DNA from: Caldifarciminota bacterium
GTDB taxonomy: Bacteria; Hydrothermota; Hydrothermia; B15-G9; WFZT01
DNA: 13,030 nt
NCBI GenBank assembly: GCA_026991055.1
Contig: JALXCE010000279.1
Span: 1 to 13,030, forward strand
Direction: 5' to 3'
Position numbers and translations under genes: made by a program. Below are positions 1-5,314 of the stretch, piece by piece. Every line of letters starts with the position of its first letter. Within the stretch, counting starts at the first letter, position 1. Under the pieces are notes generated by a model. The model worked only from the letters and a program-made list of their open reading frames with translations. It had not been told where the DNA came from and did no database searches.

Positions 1-44
1 CGCGAAGCGTGCCGCCCCCCTTAATTCAAAAATCTCCTCAATTA
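1..44. other. Window edge downstream of the inositol-phosphate synthase gene; no gene seen
   Basis: This is the short tail beyond the stop of the minus-strand operon. Read on the minus strand it holds a GAGGAG sequence and then a G-rich tract, but no in-frame start follows at a useful distance before a stop. A tiny CGC/GCG inverted repeat lies at the very edge. It may be the start of a terminator, an RNA gene or a further operon gene that lies outside the window; the bases available do not decide. Confidence 0.3.
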
Positions 45-1142
45 TTACTTCTTCTTTTCTTCTTTCTTCTCCGTATGCTTCTTTATCCAGTCCTCAAGCA
101 GTGCACGTGCCTTGTAGTCAGGGAACTGCTTCGGAGGCGACTTGAAGAAGTAGCTTGAAGGCTCGATTATTGCACCCTTGAGTCCATTGTCTTTTGCAAT
201 TTTTGCTGCTCTGATGGCATCTATCATCACACCTGCAGAGTTGGGCGAATCCCAGACCTCAAGCTTGAGCTCAATATTCAGAGGCACATCTCCGAAAGTC
301 CTACCCTCAAGTCTCATGTATGCCCATTTCCTGTCCTTGAGCCATGCCACATAGTCTGACGGGCCAATGTACACATTCTCCTCTCCAATGTCGTAGGGTA
401 GGAGTGATGTTACAGCCTGGGTCTTGGAAATCTTCTTTGAGTGAAGTCTTTCCCTCTCGAGCATGTTGAGGAAGTCAGTGTTTCCACCCACATTGAGCTG
501 AGAGGTTCTCTCAAGCTTTACTCCTCTGTCGAGGAAAAGCTGCACCAGTGTCCTGTGGACTATGGTCGCACCGACCTGAGACTTAATATCGTCTCCGAGC
601 ACAGGAAGTCCGGCTTCCTCAAATCTCTTGCTCCAGTATTCGGAGCTTGCGATGAACACCGGAATTCCGTTGACAAACGCTGCTCCAGCCTGGATTGCCT
701 GCTCAACATACCATTTTGTGGCTTCTTCTGAGCCCACAGGCAGGAAGTTCACTACCACGTCAGCGCCTTCTTCTTTGAGGATTTTTGCCACATCGTCTGT
801 AGGACCAGGTGCCTTCTCGATAATGTCAGCAAGATACTTGCCTATTCCGTCATGGGTCATTCCACGGTAAACCTTCACTCCCATTTTGGGAACATCTGTA
901 AACTTGTATGTGTTGTTGGGGTAAGCGAAAATAGCCTCTGAGAGGTCCTTTCCTACCTTTGTCTTGTTGATGTCGAACGCGCAGCAGAATTTAATGTCAT
1001 TGATGTGATACCCACCGAAAATCACATGCATAATTCCCGGAATAAAATCACCGGGCTGGGCATTTCTGTAATAGTAAACGCCCTGCACCAGACTTGATGC
1101 GCAATTACCAACACCAACAATCGCAACTCTGATTTCTCCCAT
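45..1142 (-). CDS. Inositol-3-phosphate synthase (myo-inositol-1-phosphate synthase)
   Basis: This cytosolic enzyme uses bound NAD+ to convert glucose-6-phosphate to inositol-3-phosphate, the entry to inositol lipids and solutes. The N-terminus has a Rossmann glycine motif, VGVGNCASSLVQG (residues 9-21). Family blocks are visible at GDDIKSQVGATIVHR (183-197), with a conserved lysine, and at NVGGNTDFLN (217-226). At 365 residues it matches the short archaeal/actinobacterial-type enzymes, not the roughly 510-residue eukaryotic type. The last dozen residues are a lysine/glutamate-rich tail. The ATG at 1142 is preceded by AAGGAGG at about 6 nt, which sits in the 11-nt gap after the CDP-alcohol phosphotransferase gene, so the two are surely cotranscribed. 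That neighbour suggests the product is used for an inositol phospholipid or phosphodiester. The family assignment is firm; the downstream use is inferred. Confidence 0.93.
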   Translation of the reverse strand: MGEIRVAIVGVGNCASSLVQGVYYYRNAQPGDFIPGIMHVIFGGYHINDIKFCCAFDINKTKVGKDLSEAIFAYPNNTYKFTDVPKMGVKVYRGMTHDGIGKYLADIIEKAPGPTDDVAKILKEEGADVVVNFLPVGSEEATKWYVEQAIQAGAAFVNGIPVFIASSEYWSKRFEEAGLPVLGDDIKSQVGATIVHRTLVQLFLDRGVKLERTSQLNVGGNTDFLNMLERERLHSKKISKTQAVTSLLPYDIGEENVYIGPSDYVAWLKDRKWAYMRLEGRTFGDVPLNIELKLEVWDSPNSAGVMIDAIRAAKIAKDNGLKGAIIEPSSYFFKSPPKQFPDYKARALLEDWIKKHTEKKEEKKK

Positions 1143-1153
1143 TTCTAACCTCC

Positions 1154-1735
1154 TTATTTTTCAGAAAGAATTTTTCTCAAAATCAACCACCTTTCCACCA
1201 CAGTGGCAAACGTCAGAACCATAAATACAGTCATGAGGGAGATAAACGTCCTCTCCCCAAAAAGTGACGCAAAGAATAAATATATCATCCTTCCAGACCG
1301 ATCCATCAAGCCCGAACTGGCAGAATATCCAAGCCCTTCGCCACGAGCTCTCATGTAACTCACGAGAATCGAAAAAACAAGTGAAAGGTAAAGGATAACA
1401 AACGCGTAGGTGTTAGTCCTAAAATAGTACAAAAGGCCACCAAAGATAAAGAATTCAGATACTCTATCTATGCTTGAGTCCAGAAGTGCCCCTTTTCTTG
1501 AACTTTTCCCTGTTGCCCTTGCTACCTCTCCATCAATAGCATCAAACAATCCGGACACGAGTATAAAAATCCCACCCAGTACAAGCTCTCCACGAGCATA
1601 GAAATACCCGATGATTAGAGTTATAAGGAATCCTGTTACACTCAGGGTGTCCGGGGACACCTTGAGAGCGATCATAAGATTAACAAAGGGCCTTAAAGAA
1701 GATTTCCCTTTCTTCTTCAGAGCGTCAAGACTCAT
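1154..1735 (-). CDS. CDP-alcohol phosphatidyltransferase, probable phosphatidylinositol-phosphate synthase
   Basis: This integral membrane enzyme transfers a CDP-activated lipid (or alcohol) to an acceptor alcohol. The full family signature DG-x2-AR-x8-G-x3-D-x3-D is present: D66, D69-G70, A73-R74, G83, D87 and D91, counted from the upstream ATG. It is followed by several hydrophobic helices, and the length (about 194 residues) is usual. Because the inositol-3-phosphate synthase follows 11 nt downstream, inositol phosphate is the likely acceptor. A di-inositol-phosphate synthase is the main alternative, but the inositol-phosphate cytidylyltransferase that such a pathway needs is not seen here. 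Two ATGs stand in tandem at 1738 and 1735; AAGAGG lies 2 nt before the first and 5 nt before the second, so the second is preferred. The gene overlaps the end of rsmI by about 11 nt. Confidence 0.88.
   Translation of the reverse strand: MSLDALKKKGKSSLRPFVNLMIALKVSPDTLSVTGFLITLIIGYFYARGELVLGGIFILVSGLFDAIDGEVARATGKSSRKGALLDSSIDRVSEFFIFGGLLYYFRTNTYAFVILYLSLVFSILVSYMRARGEGLGYSASSGLMDRSGRMIYLFFASLFGERTFISLMTVFMVLTFATVVERWLILRKILSEK
1641..1666. repeat. 11-bp inverted repeat with a 4-nt loop inside the CDP-alcohol transferase gene
   Basis: The arms CTCAGGGTGTC (1641-1651) and GACACCTTGAG (1656-1666) are complementary at 10 of 11 positions. The odd pair is G-T as DNA and A-C on the coding-strand mRNA. 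The loop is CGGG. It falls in codons for the segment K-V-S-P-D-T-L-S near the start of the protein. On its own this could be chance; it is listed because stronger in-gene hairpins occur elsewhere in the window. Confidence 0.55.
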
Positions 1736-2399
1736 CATAGCCTCTTAAAACTATCACAAACTCACCTTTTGCCGTGAAACCTTTCTTGATTATTTCGCTT
1801 AGCATTCCAAATTTAACTTCCTCATGCACTTTCGTCAATTCCCTGCACAGAGCTACCTCTCTGTCGCCCATAATCTCTAAAATCTCATGGAGGGTTCGCT
1901 CTATGCGGTGAACCGACTCATAAATTATAATCGTTCGATCCTCCTTTTTCAAAAATTCCAGGCGTTTTAAACGCCTTGATTTCTTACGTGGCAGGAAGCC
2001 TTCAAAAACAAATCTGTCCGTGGGTAAACCGGAAATAGAAAGGGCTGCAATAATTGCAGAGGGCCCAGGAATCGAGACGACTTCAAAGTCTCTCAATCTT
2101 GCCTCTCTTACAAGGCGGTACCCGGGATCAGAAATGCCGGGAGTGCCAGCATCTGAGACCAGTGCTACATCATGCCCCTGTTCGAGCATTTCCACGACGT
2201 ATGGTATTCTTTCACGCTCGTTGTGCTCGTTGTAGGATAAAAGCTCGTTTGAAATACCATAATGCGAGAGAAGAGGTCTCGTTCTCCTCGTGTCCTCACA
2301 GAGGATAAGGTCAACCTCCTTGAGGGTTTCAAGTGCCCGCAATGTTATATCTTTAATATTCCCGATAGGTGTGGCCACCACAAACAGTTTTCCTGCCAT
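1725..2399 (-). CDS. rsmI: 16S rRNA (cytidine1402-2'-O)-methyltransferase RsmI
   Basis: RsmI uses S-adenosylmethionine to 2'-O-methylate C1402 in the decoding centre of 16S rRNA. The tetrapyrrole-methylase fold is recognisable from the start: LFVVATPIGNIKDITLRALE, then the hallmark CEDTRRT near residue 37, VSDAGTPGISDPG near residue 85, GPSAIIAALSISGLPTDRF, and FEGFLPRKK followed by IIYESVHRI. At about 224 residues it has the core domain and only a short C-terminal part, which is common. The ATG at 2399 is preferred over an adjacent GTG at 2402; no strong ribosome binding site precedes either. It is the first gene of the minus operon and overlaps the next gene. A short 17-nt palindrome (1960-1976) lies in the codons for R-R-L-K-R-L and may be chance. 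Confidence 0.95.
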   Translation of the reverse strand: MAGKLFVVATPIGNIKDITLRALETLKEVDLILCEDTRRTRPLLSHYGISNELLSYNEHNERERIPYVVEMLEQGHDVALVSDAGTPGISDPGYRLVREARLRDFEVVSIPGPSAIIAALSISGLPTDRFVFEGFLPRKKSRRLKRLEFLKKEDRTIIIYESVHRIERTLHEILEIMGDREVALCRELTKVHEEVKFGMLSEIIKKGFTAKGEFVIVLRGYDES

Positions 2400-2481
2400 C
2401 ACTCAATTTTCTTGTATCTTTTAAGAATCTGTCAATGTTCAACCAAAATGTGTTCGGATGGATTGGTTTATCATTTAACCG
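2400..2481. promoter_or_regulatory. Divergent intergenic region between rsmI and queG
   Basis: These 82 bases must hold the promoters for the minus operon and for queG. On the plus strand TATCAT (2469-2474) is a good -10-like hexamer that ends 7 nt before the queG ATG, so transcription could start at or next to that ATG; no good -35 element is placed for it. On the minus strand a TTGACA (2436-2431) is present, but no -10 sits at a normal spacing. Neither promoter is certain. Confidence 0.35.
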
Positions 2482-3489
2482 ATGAAGGAAAAATTTAAAG
2501 AGCTCGCCAGGAAAGAAGGTTTTGACCTAATCTCATTTTTAAGACCAAGAGATTATATGACGGCAGAATTTTTCAAGAAGTGGCTCGAGGCCAACTTTCA
2601 CGGTGAAATGGAATATATGGCACGGCACCTCGATGCCATTCAAAATATTGAAAAAATATTTGATGGACACGGCACCATTATTGTACTTGCAGCAAGCTAT
2701 TTCACATTCTCCCTAAAGAAATTTATGAATAACCCAGACCGCGCCCTGATTTCAAAATATGCATGGGGTAGAGATTACCACAAGGTGCTGAAAAAGAAGC
2801 TTAAACGCGTTTTGCGAGAGCTTGACCTTCATGGGAAAATTTACGTTGATACAGGTCCCATACTTGAAAGGGAGCTCGCCTACAGGGCCGGTTTTGGCTG
2901 GATCGGCAAAAATGCCATGCTCATAAATAAGAATTTTGGCTCGTACCTATTCCTCTCAGAGGTCATCCTTAAGGAAAAACTGGAAGCTGACGAAGAACAG
3001 ATTCATACTGATCTCTGCTATAACTGTACACGATGCATTGATGCCTGCCCTACAGGTGCCATCGTAAAGCCCCGACTCATTAACGCGAATCTCTGCATAG
3101 GATACTTAACCGTTGAGTACAAGGGGGTTATCCCGGAGGAATTGCGTGAGAAAATGGGTAACTGGGTCTTCGGATGCGACATCTGTCAGGAGGTATGCCC
3201 TTATAACCAGAAAATTCCAGCCACGAGAATTGAGGATTTCAAACCAAGAGAGGGAACTTTTGCTCCGCTAATTGGAGAACTTTTATCCCTTAGTGAGGAA
3301 GAATTTGAAGAAAGATTTCAGGGAACACCGGTCAGGCGTTCGAAGTATGAGGGATTTATGAGAAATGTAATAATTGCCGCCGGCAATTCTGGAAACCCTG
3401 AATATATCGAGCAACTCAATAAGCTTTGGGAGAGAGGTAACGATCTCTGGTCTCCTCACATCGAGTGGGCAATAGAGAAGCTTAAATAA
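2482..3489 (+). CDS. queG: Epoxyqueuosine reductase QueG
   Basis: QueG is a cobalamin- and [4Fe-4S]-dependent cytosolic enzyme that reduces epoxyqueuosine to queuosine in tRNA, the last step of queuosine synthesis. Visible are the cobalamin-domain block DTGPILERELAYRAGFGWIG (residues 123-142), with the family's catalytic aspartate at D123, and two ferredoxin-like cluster motifs: C179-x2-C182-x2-C185-x3-C189-P, and C232-x2-C235-x3-C239-P with C205. The C-terminal segment around NVIIAAGNSGN is the usual HEAT-like tail. At 335 residues it is close to the family norm. The ATG at 2482 is the only sensible start, yet there is no ribosome binding site before it. It is transcribed alone, away from rsmI, and followed by a terminator-like hairpin. 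A palindrome AATTGCCG-C-CGGCAATT (3372-3388) lies in the HEAT-tail codons. Confidence 0.95.
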   Translation: MKEKFKELARKEGFDLISFLRPRDYMTAEFFKKWLEANFHGEMEYMARHLDAIQNIEKIFDGHGTIIVLAASYFTFSLKKFMNNPDRALISKYAWGRDYHKVLKKKLKRVLRELDLHGKIYVDTGPILERELAYRAGFGWIGKNAMLINKNFGSYLFLSEVILKEKLEADEEQIHTDLCYNCTRCIDACPTGAIVKPRLINANLCIGYLTVEYKGVIPEELREKMGNWVFGCDICQEVCPYNQKIPATRIEDFKPREGTFAPLIGELLSLSEEEFEERFQGTPVRRSKYEGFMRNVIIAAGNSGNPEYIEQLNKLWERGNDLWSPHIEWAIEKLK

Positions 3490-3560
3490 ATTTATTGGAG
3501 CTTGAGACCGGGGAACATTGTTTACATAGTTTTTAAGCGGAATGCCCCCACCCGTCGCCC

Positions 3561-3593
3561 TTCCCCACTGCTTTGCAAGTGGGGGAAATTTTT
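3561..3593 (+). terminator. Probable rho-independent terminator after queG
   Basis: The stem CCCCACT (3563-3569) with AGTGGGG (3578-3584) is extended inside by GC/GC. It is followed by AAA and then a run of five T (3589-3593). It stands 72 nt after the queG stop, with no gene between. An upstream CCCCCAC (3545-3551) could pair with the same G-rich arm, so an alternative fold exists. Confidence 0.6.
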
Positions 3594-3875
3594 GTTGTGA
3601 CTGCGAAAACATGCATAACATATGTTCATGAGGAAATATCTACTATTTGTGCTCACTTCAAGGCACTTTCTCTCTCCGTGTAAATCTTTACGGGGAAAAG
3701 AGCGAGGAAGGGGCTATATGTAAAATCTTTCCGAGTGAAAAACTCATTTATCCCCGTTTGAATGATTACAATCTCTTTGATTTCCAGGTGTAATACCCAA
3801 TCCTGTGCCCTCTCCAGTAAAGTAAACGGACGAAGAAACACCCACAAGAAACACCGCACGTGTAGATTAGAAGCT

Positions 3876-4019
3876 CTCCCCTATCCTGAGTCTATTCAAA
3901 AAATTTCAAAACCATTGATTTTTAATGAAAAATTTGTCCCCACCTTGTTATCTCCCCCCACGCACAAAGTGCGTGGGGGAGGATAGGAGGGGGAATTTTC
4001 GAACAGGCTCCCCTATCCT
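3876..4019. repeat. 12-mer direct repeat CTCCCCTATCCT with an inverted partner
   Basis: CTCCCCTATCCT occurs at 3876-3887 and again at 4008-4019, where its last base is also the first base of the -35 hexamer. Between them AGGATAGG (3980-3987) is the inverse complement of the last eight bases, so either copy could form a hairpin with it. The position against the -35 box is what an operator would have, but binding is inferred. Confidence 0.5.
3955..3979. repeat. Perfect 11-bp GC-rich hairpin upstream of the ten-gene operon
   Basis: The arms CCCCCACGCAC (3955-3965) and GTGCGTGGGGG (3969-3979) pair perfectly around an AAA loop; pairing continues outward with CTC/GAG if one C is bulged. It lies about 40 bp upstream of the -35 box, has no T-run, and so is not an obvious terminator. 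It resembles the queG terminator hairpin in its CCCCAC/GTGGGG arms, which hints at a repeated palindromic family in this genome. Confidence 0.75.
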
Positions 4020-4047
4020 TGACAGTGGTATGAGTGGTTATTAAACT
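4019..4047 (+). promoter_or_regulatory. Housekeeping-type promoter of the ten-gene operon
   Basis: A consensus -35 TTGACA (4019-4024) is separated by exactly 17 nt from TAAACT (4042-4047, four of six matches to TATAAT). Transcription would start about 25 nt upstream of the first ATG. No other promoter-like gap exists until the operon ends at 12239. Confidence 0.7.
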
Positions 4048-4067
4048 AAAAATGAGAATAGAAAAAT

Positions 4068-4072
4068 GGAGG
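4068..4072 (+). promoter_or_regulatory. Ribosome binding site that fixes the first start of the operon
   Basis: GGAGG is only 1 nt before an ATG at 4074 but 7 nt before a second in-frame ATG at 4080. The second is therefore the likely start. Confidence 0.75.
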
Positions 4073-4079
4073 AATGACG

Positions 4080-4574
4080 ATGAAAAGAATTGATAAACTC
4101 TACGACATGAAGTTGCACGATCCATATATGGACAAGTCCCAGTACAAAGACCCAACAATCTGTCCTTCCTGCAAACTTATTTACCACAATAAAAGGTGGT
4201 TCTGGGATGAGGATTATTACAAAGAGCTAATGAAAGACAAAAGTAAAGTCAACTTTAAGAAATGCCCGGCATGCAGAAAAATCGAGGATCATTACCCTCT
4301 GGGGATTGTGGAGCTTGTTGGTGATTACGTTAAAGAGAACAAGCAGGAGATTTTGAATCTCATTAAAAATGAGGCCGAATATGAAATGAAACGCAATCCT
4401 CTTGCAAGAATTATGAACATCAAGGAAACCGATGACGGCCTTTTGATCGAGACCACCACTGAAACCCTTGCCAAAAAGCTTGGCAAGGCGGTTCATAAGG
4501 CCCATCAGGGCGAACTTGAATTTTCATTCTCTGATACCCAAAAACTTTTGAGGGTCTACTGGAGCAGGGAATGA
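4080..4574 (+). CDS. BCAM0308-family zinc-ribbon-like protein, function unknown
   Basis: The 164-residue protein has two CPxC knuckles, C28-P-S-C31 and C62-P-A-C65, which together look like one zinc ribbon. Then come a helical stretch (EILNLIKNEAEYEMKRNPLARI, about 90-111) and a C-terminal block with IETTTETLAKKLGKAVHKA (123-141) and GELEFSF. This order matches the BCAM0308 family as I remember it, which resembles the N-terminal region of NMD3-type RNA-binding proteins; no activity is established. It is the first gene of the operon, read from the promoter at 4019-4047. Its stop overlaps the start of the Sir2 gene in ATGA, so the two are translationally coupled. A 9-bp inverted repeat lies in the conserved C-terminal codons. 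Confidence 0.85.
   Translation: MKRIDKLYDMKLHDPYMDKSQYKDPTICPSCKLIYHNKRWFWDEDYYKELMKDKSKVNFKKCPACRKIEDHYPLGIVELVGDYVKENKQEILNLIKNEAEYEMKRNPLARIMNIKETDDGLLIETTTETLAKKLGKAVHKAHQGELEFSFSDTQKLLRVYWSRE
4466..4488 (+). repeat. 9-bp in-gene hairpin in the BCAM0308-family gene
   Basis: CCTTGCCAA (4466-4474) pairs perfectly with TTGGCAAGG (4480-4488) around the loop AAAGC. It spans the codons for L-A-K-K-L-G-K. A stem of this size can occur by chance in 13 kb. Confidence 0.5.
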
Positions 4575-5314
4575 ACCCAAAAATCAGAGAGCTTGCCAGG
4601 ATTTTGAGTAAAATGAAAAGAGGCGCCGCTCTCACTGGAGCCGGAGTCTCCAGTGAGAGCGGCGTCCCAACTTTCCGCGGGAAAGATGGTCTGTGGAATA
4701 AATACCGTCCGGAAGACCTGGCAACTCCCGAGGCCTTCATGAGAAACCCCAAACTGGTCTGGGAATGGTACAACTGGCGCATCAAACTCGTCAAAAGTAC
4801 TGAGCCAAACCCCGCTCACTACACCTTAAAGGAATTTGAATCCATTTTCGAGGAATTCCACACTATCACTCAGAATGTTGACAATCTGCACCAAAAGGCG
4901 GGCTCGAGGAACGTTATAGAGCTCCACGGGAATCTCCTCCGTGCCAGATGTACCGGCTGCGGCAAAATTTACACTGATTTTGAGATAAGGGAAGGTAAGC
5001 TTCCCAGGTGTCCTGAGTGCGGTGCACTTCTCAGGCCAGACGTGGTATGGTTTGGTGAAATGCTACCACCCGATGCACTCAGAAAGAGTTTCGAAATCGC
5101 GAGAAATTCCGAATTTTTCTTTGTAGTTGGCACGTCGGCAGTCGTCTATCCTGCAGCGCAGCTCCCATTCGAGGCAAAAGAAATGGGAGCTCTTATAATC
5201 GAAGTTAACATTGAAAAAACACCAGTTACGGCAATTGCCGACTTTTCATTTATGGGCAAGGCAGGAGAAATATTGCCTGAGATTCTGGAGGAATTGAAAA
5301 ATGTCAAAGACTAA
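4571..5314 (+). CDS. Sir2-family NAD+-dependent protein deacylase (CobB/SIRT5-like)
   Basis: It removes acyl groups from protein lysines, consuming NAD+ and forming O-acyl-ADP-ribose and nicotinamide. All sirtuin blocks are present: GAGVSSESGVPTFRG (23-37), TQNVDNLHQKAG (100-111), catalytic His119 in ELHG, a zinc finger with C127-x2-C130 and C147-x2-C150, FGEMLP (161-166), GTSAVVYPA (187-195) and EVN (211-213). Tyr67 and Arg70 form the Y-x-x-R pair that marks SIRT5/CobB-type enzymes able to remove succinyl or malonyl groups, so desuccinylation is a reasonable inference. At 247 residues it is full length. GGAG stands 6 nt before the ATG, which overlaps the previous stop in ATGA, and the 3' end overlaps the pyruvate kinase gene by 14 nt. 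A perfect 17-bp inverted repeat lies over the codons of the NAD-binding motif. Confidence 0.95.
   Translation: MNPKIRELARILSKMKRGAALTGAGVSSESGVPTFRGKDGLWNKYRPEDLATPEAFMRNPKLVWEWYNWRIKLVKSTEPNPAHYTLKEFESIFEEFHTITQNVDNLHQKAGSRNVIELHGNLLRARCTGCGKIYTDFEIREGKLPRCPECGALLRPDVVWFGEMLPPDALRKSFEIARNSEFFFVVGTSAVVYPAAQLPFEAKEMGALIIEVNIEKTPVTAIADFSFMGKAGEILPEILEELKNVKD
4622..4666. repeat. Perfect 17-bp inverted repeat (long hairpin) inside the Sir2 gene
   Basis: CGCCGCTCTCACTGGAG (4624-4640) is the exact inverse complement of 4648-4664, with the 7-nt loop CCGGAGT. A G-T and a G-C pair extend it to 4622-4666. It begins about 50 nt after the start codon and encodes the G-A-A-L-T-G-A-G-V-S-S-E-S-G-V stretch, which remains a good sirtuin motif. 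The mRNA would form a very stable hairpin early in the gene. A perfect 17-bp stem at one given loop size has a chance of about 4^-17 per position. Confidence 0.97.
5160..5191. repeat. 10-bp inverted repeat in the Sir2 gene, C-terminal part
   Basis: AGCTCCCATT (5160-5169) pairs perfectly with AATGGGAGCT (5182-5191) around a 12-nt loop. It covers the codons from Q-L-P-F to M-G-A-L. By a rough estimate such a repeat would be seen by chance about once in several windows of this size. Confidence 0.6.

Larger units (their letters stand above)
3490..4079. other. 590-bp intergenic region with palindromes and a promoter; no convincing gene
   Basis: Apart from the sites listed separately, I see no protein gene here. 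Short reading frames on both strands overlap each other, lack ribosome binding sites and carry no recognisable motif. The left part holds the queG terminator and a 10-nt palindrome AACATATGTT (about 3617-3626). The middle (3640-3900) has a weak hairpin near 3677-3697 and is otherwise featureless; it could be an unrecognised RNA or a decayed element. The right part holds a strong GC hairpin, the repeated 12-mer and the promoter of the ten-gene operon. Confidence 0.6.

Noticed and set aside
250..280. 12-nt palindrome CTCAAGCTTGAG in the inositol-phosphate synthase gene
   Set aside because: It has no loop, so it cannot fold as a long hairpin, and one such word per window is not surprising.
1004..1030. 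7-bp inverted repeat (ATGTGAT/ATCACAT) in the inositol-phosphate synthase gene
   Set aside because: Stems of 5-8 bp with loops of this size are expected several times by chance in 13 kb.
3653..3859. Possible 68-residue protein on the minus strand in the intergenic region
   Set aside because: It needs a GTG start with no close ribosome binding site, has no family motif and overlaps a second equally weak frame on the other strand.
3563..3979. Transposon-like element bounded by the two GC hairpins as terminal inverted repeats
   Set aside because: Each hairpin is self-complementary, the similarity is limited to a CCCCAC core, and no target duplication or transposase is seen.
3762..3986. Possible 74-residue protein on the plus strand
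   Set aside because: It has no ribosome binding site, has a low-complexity composition, and its 3' end runs through the GC hairpin.
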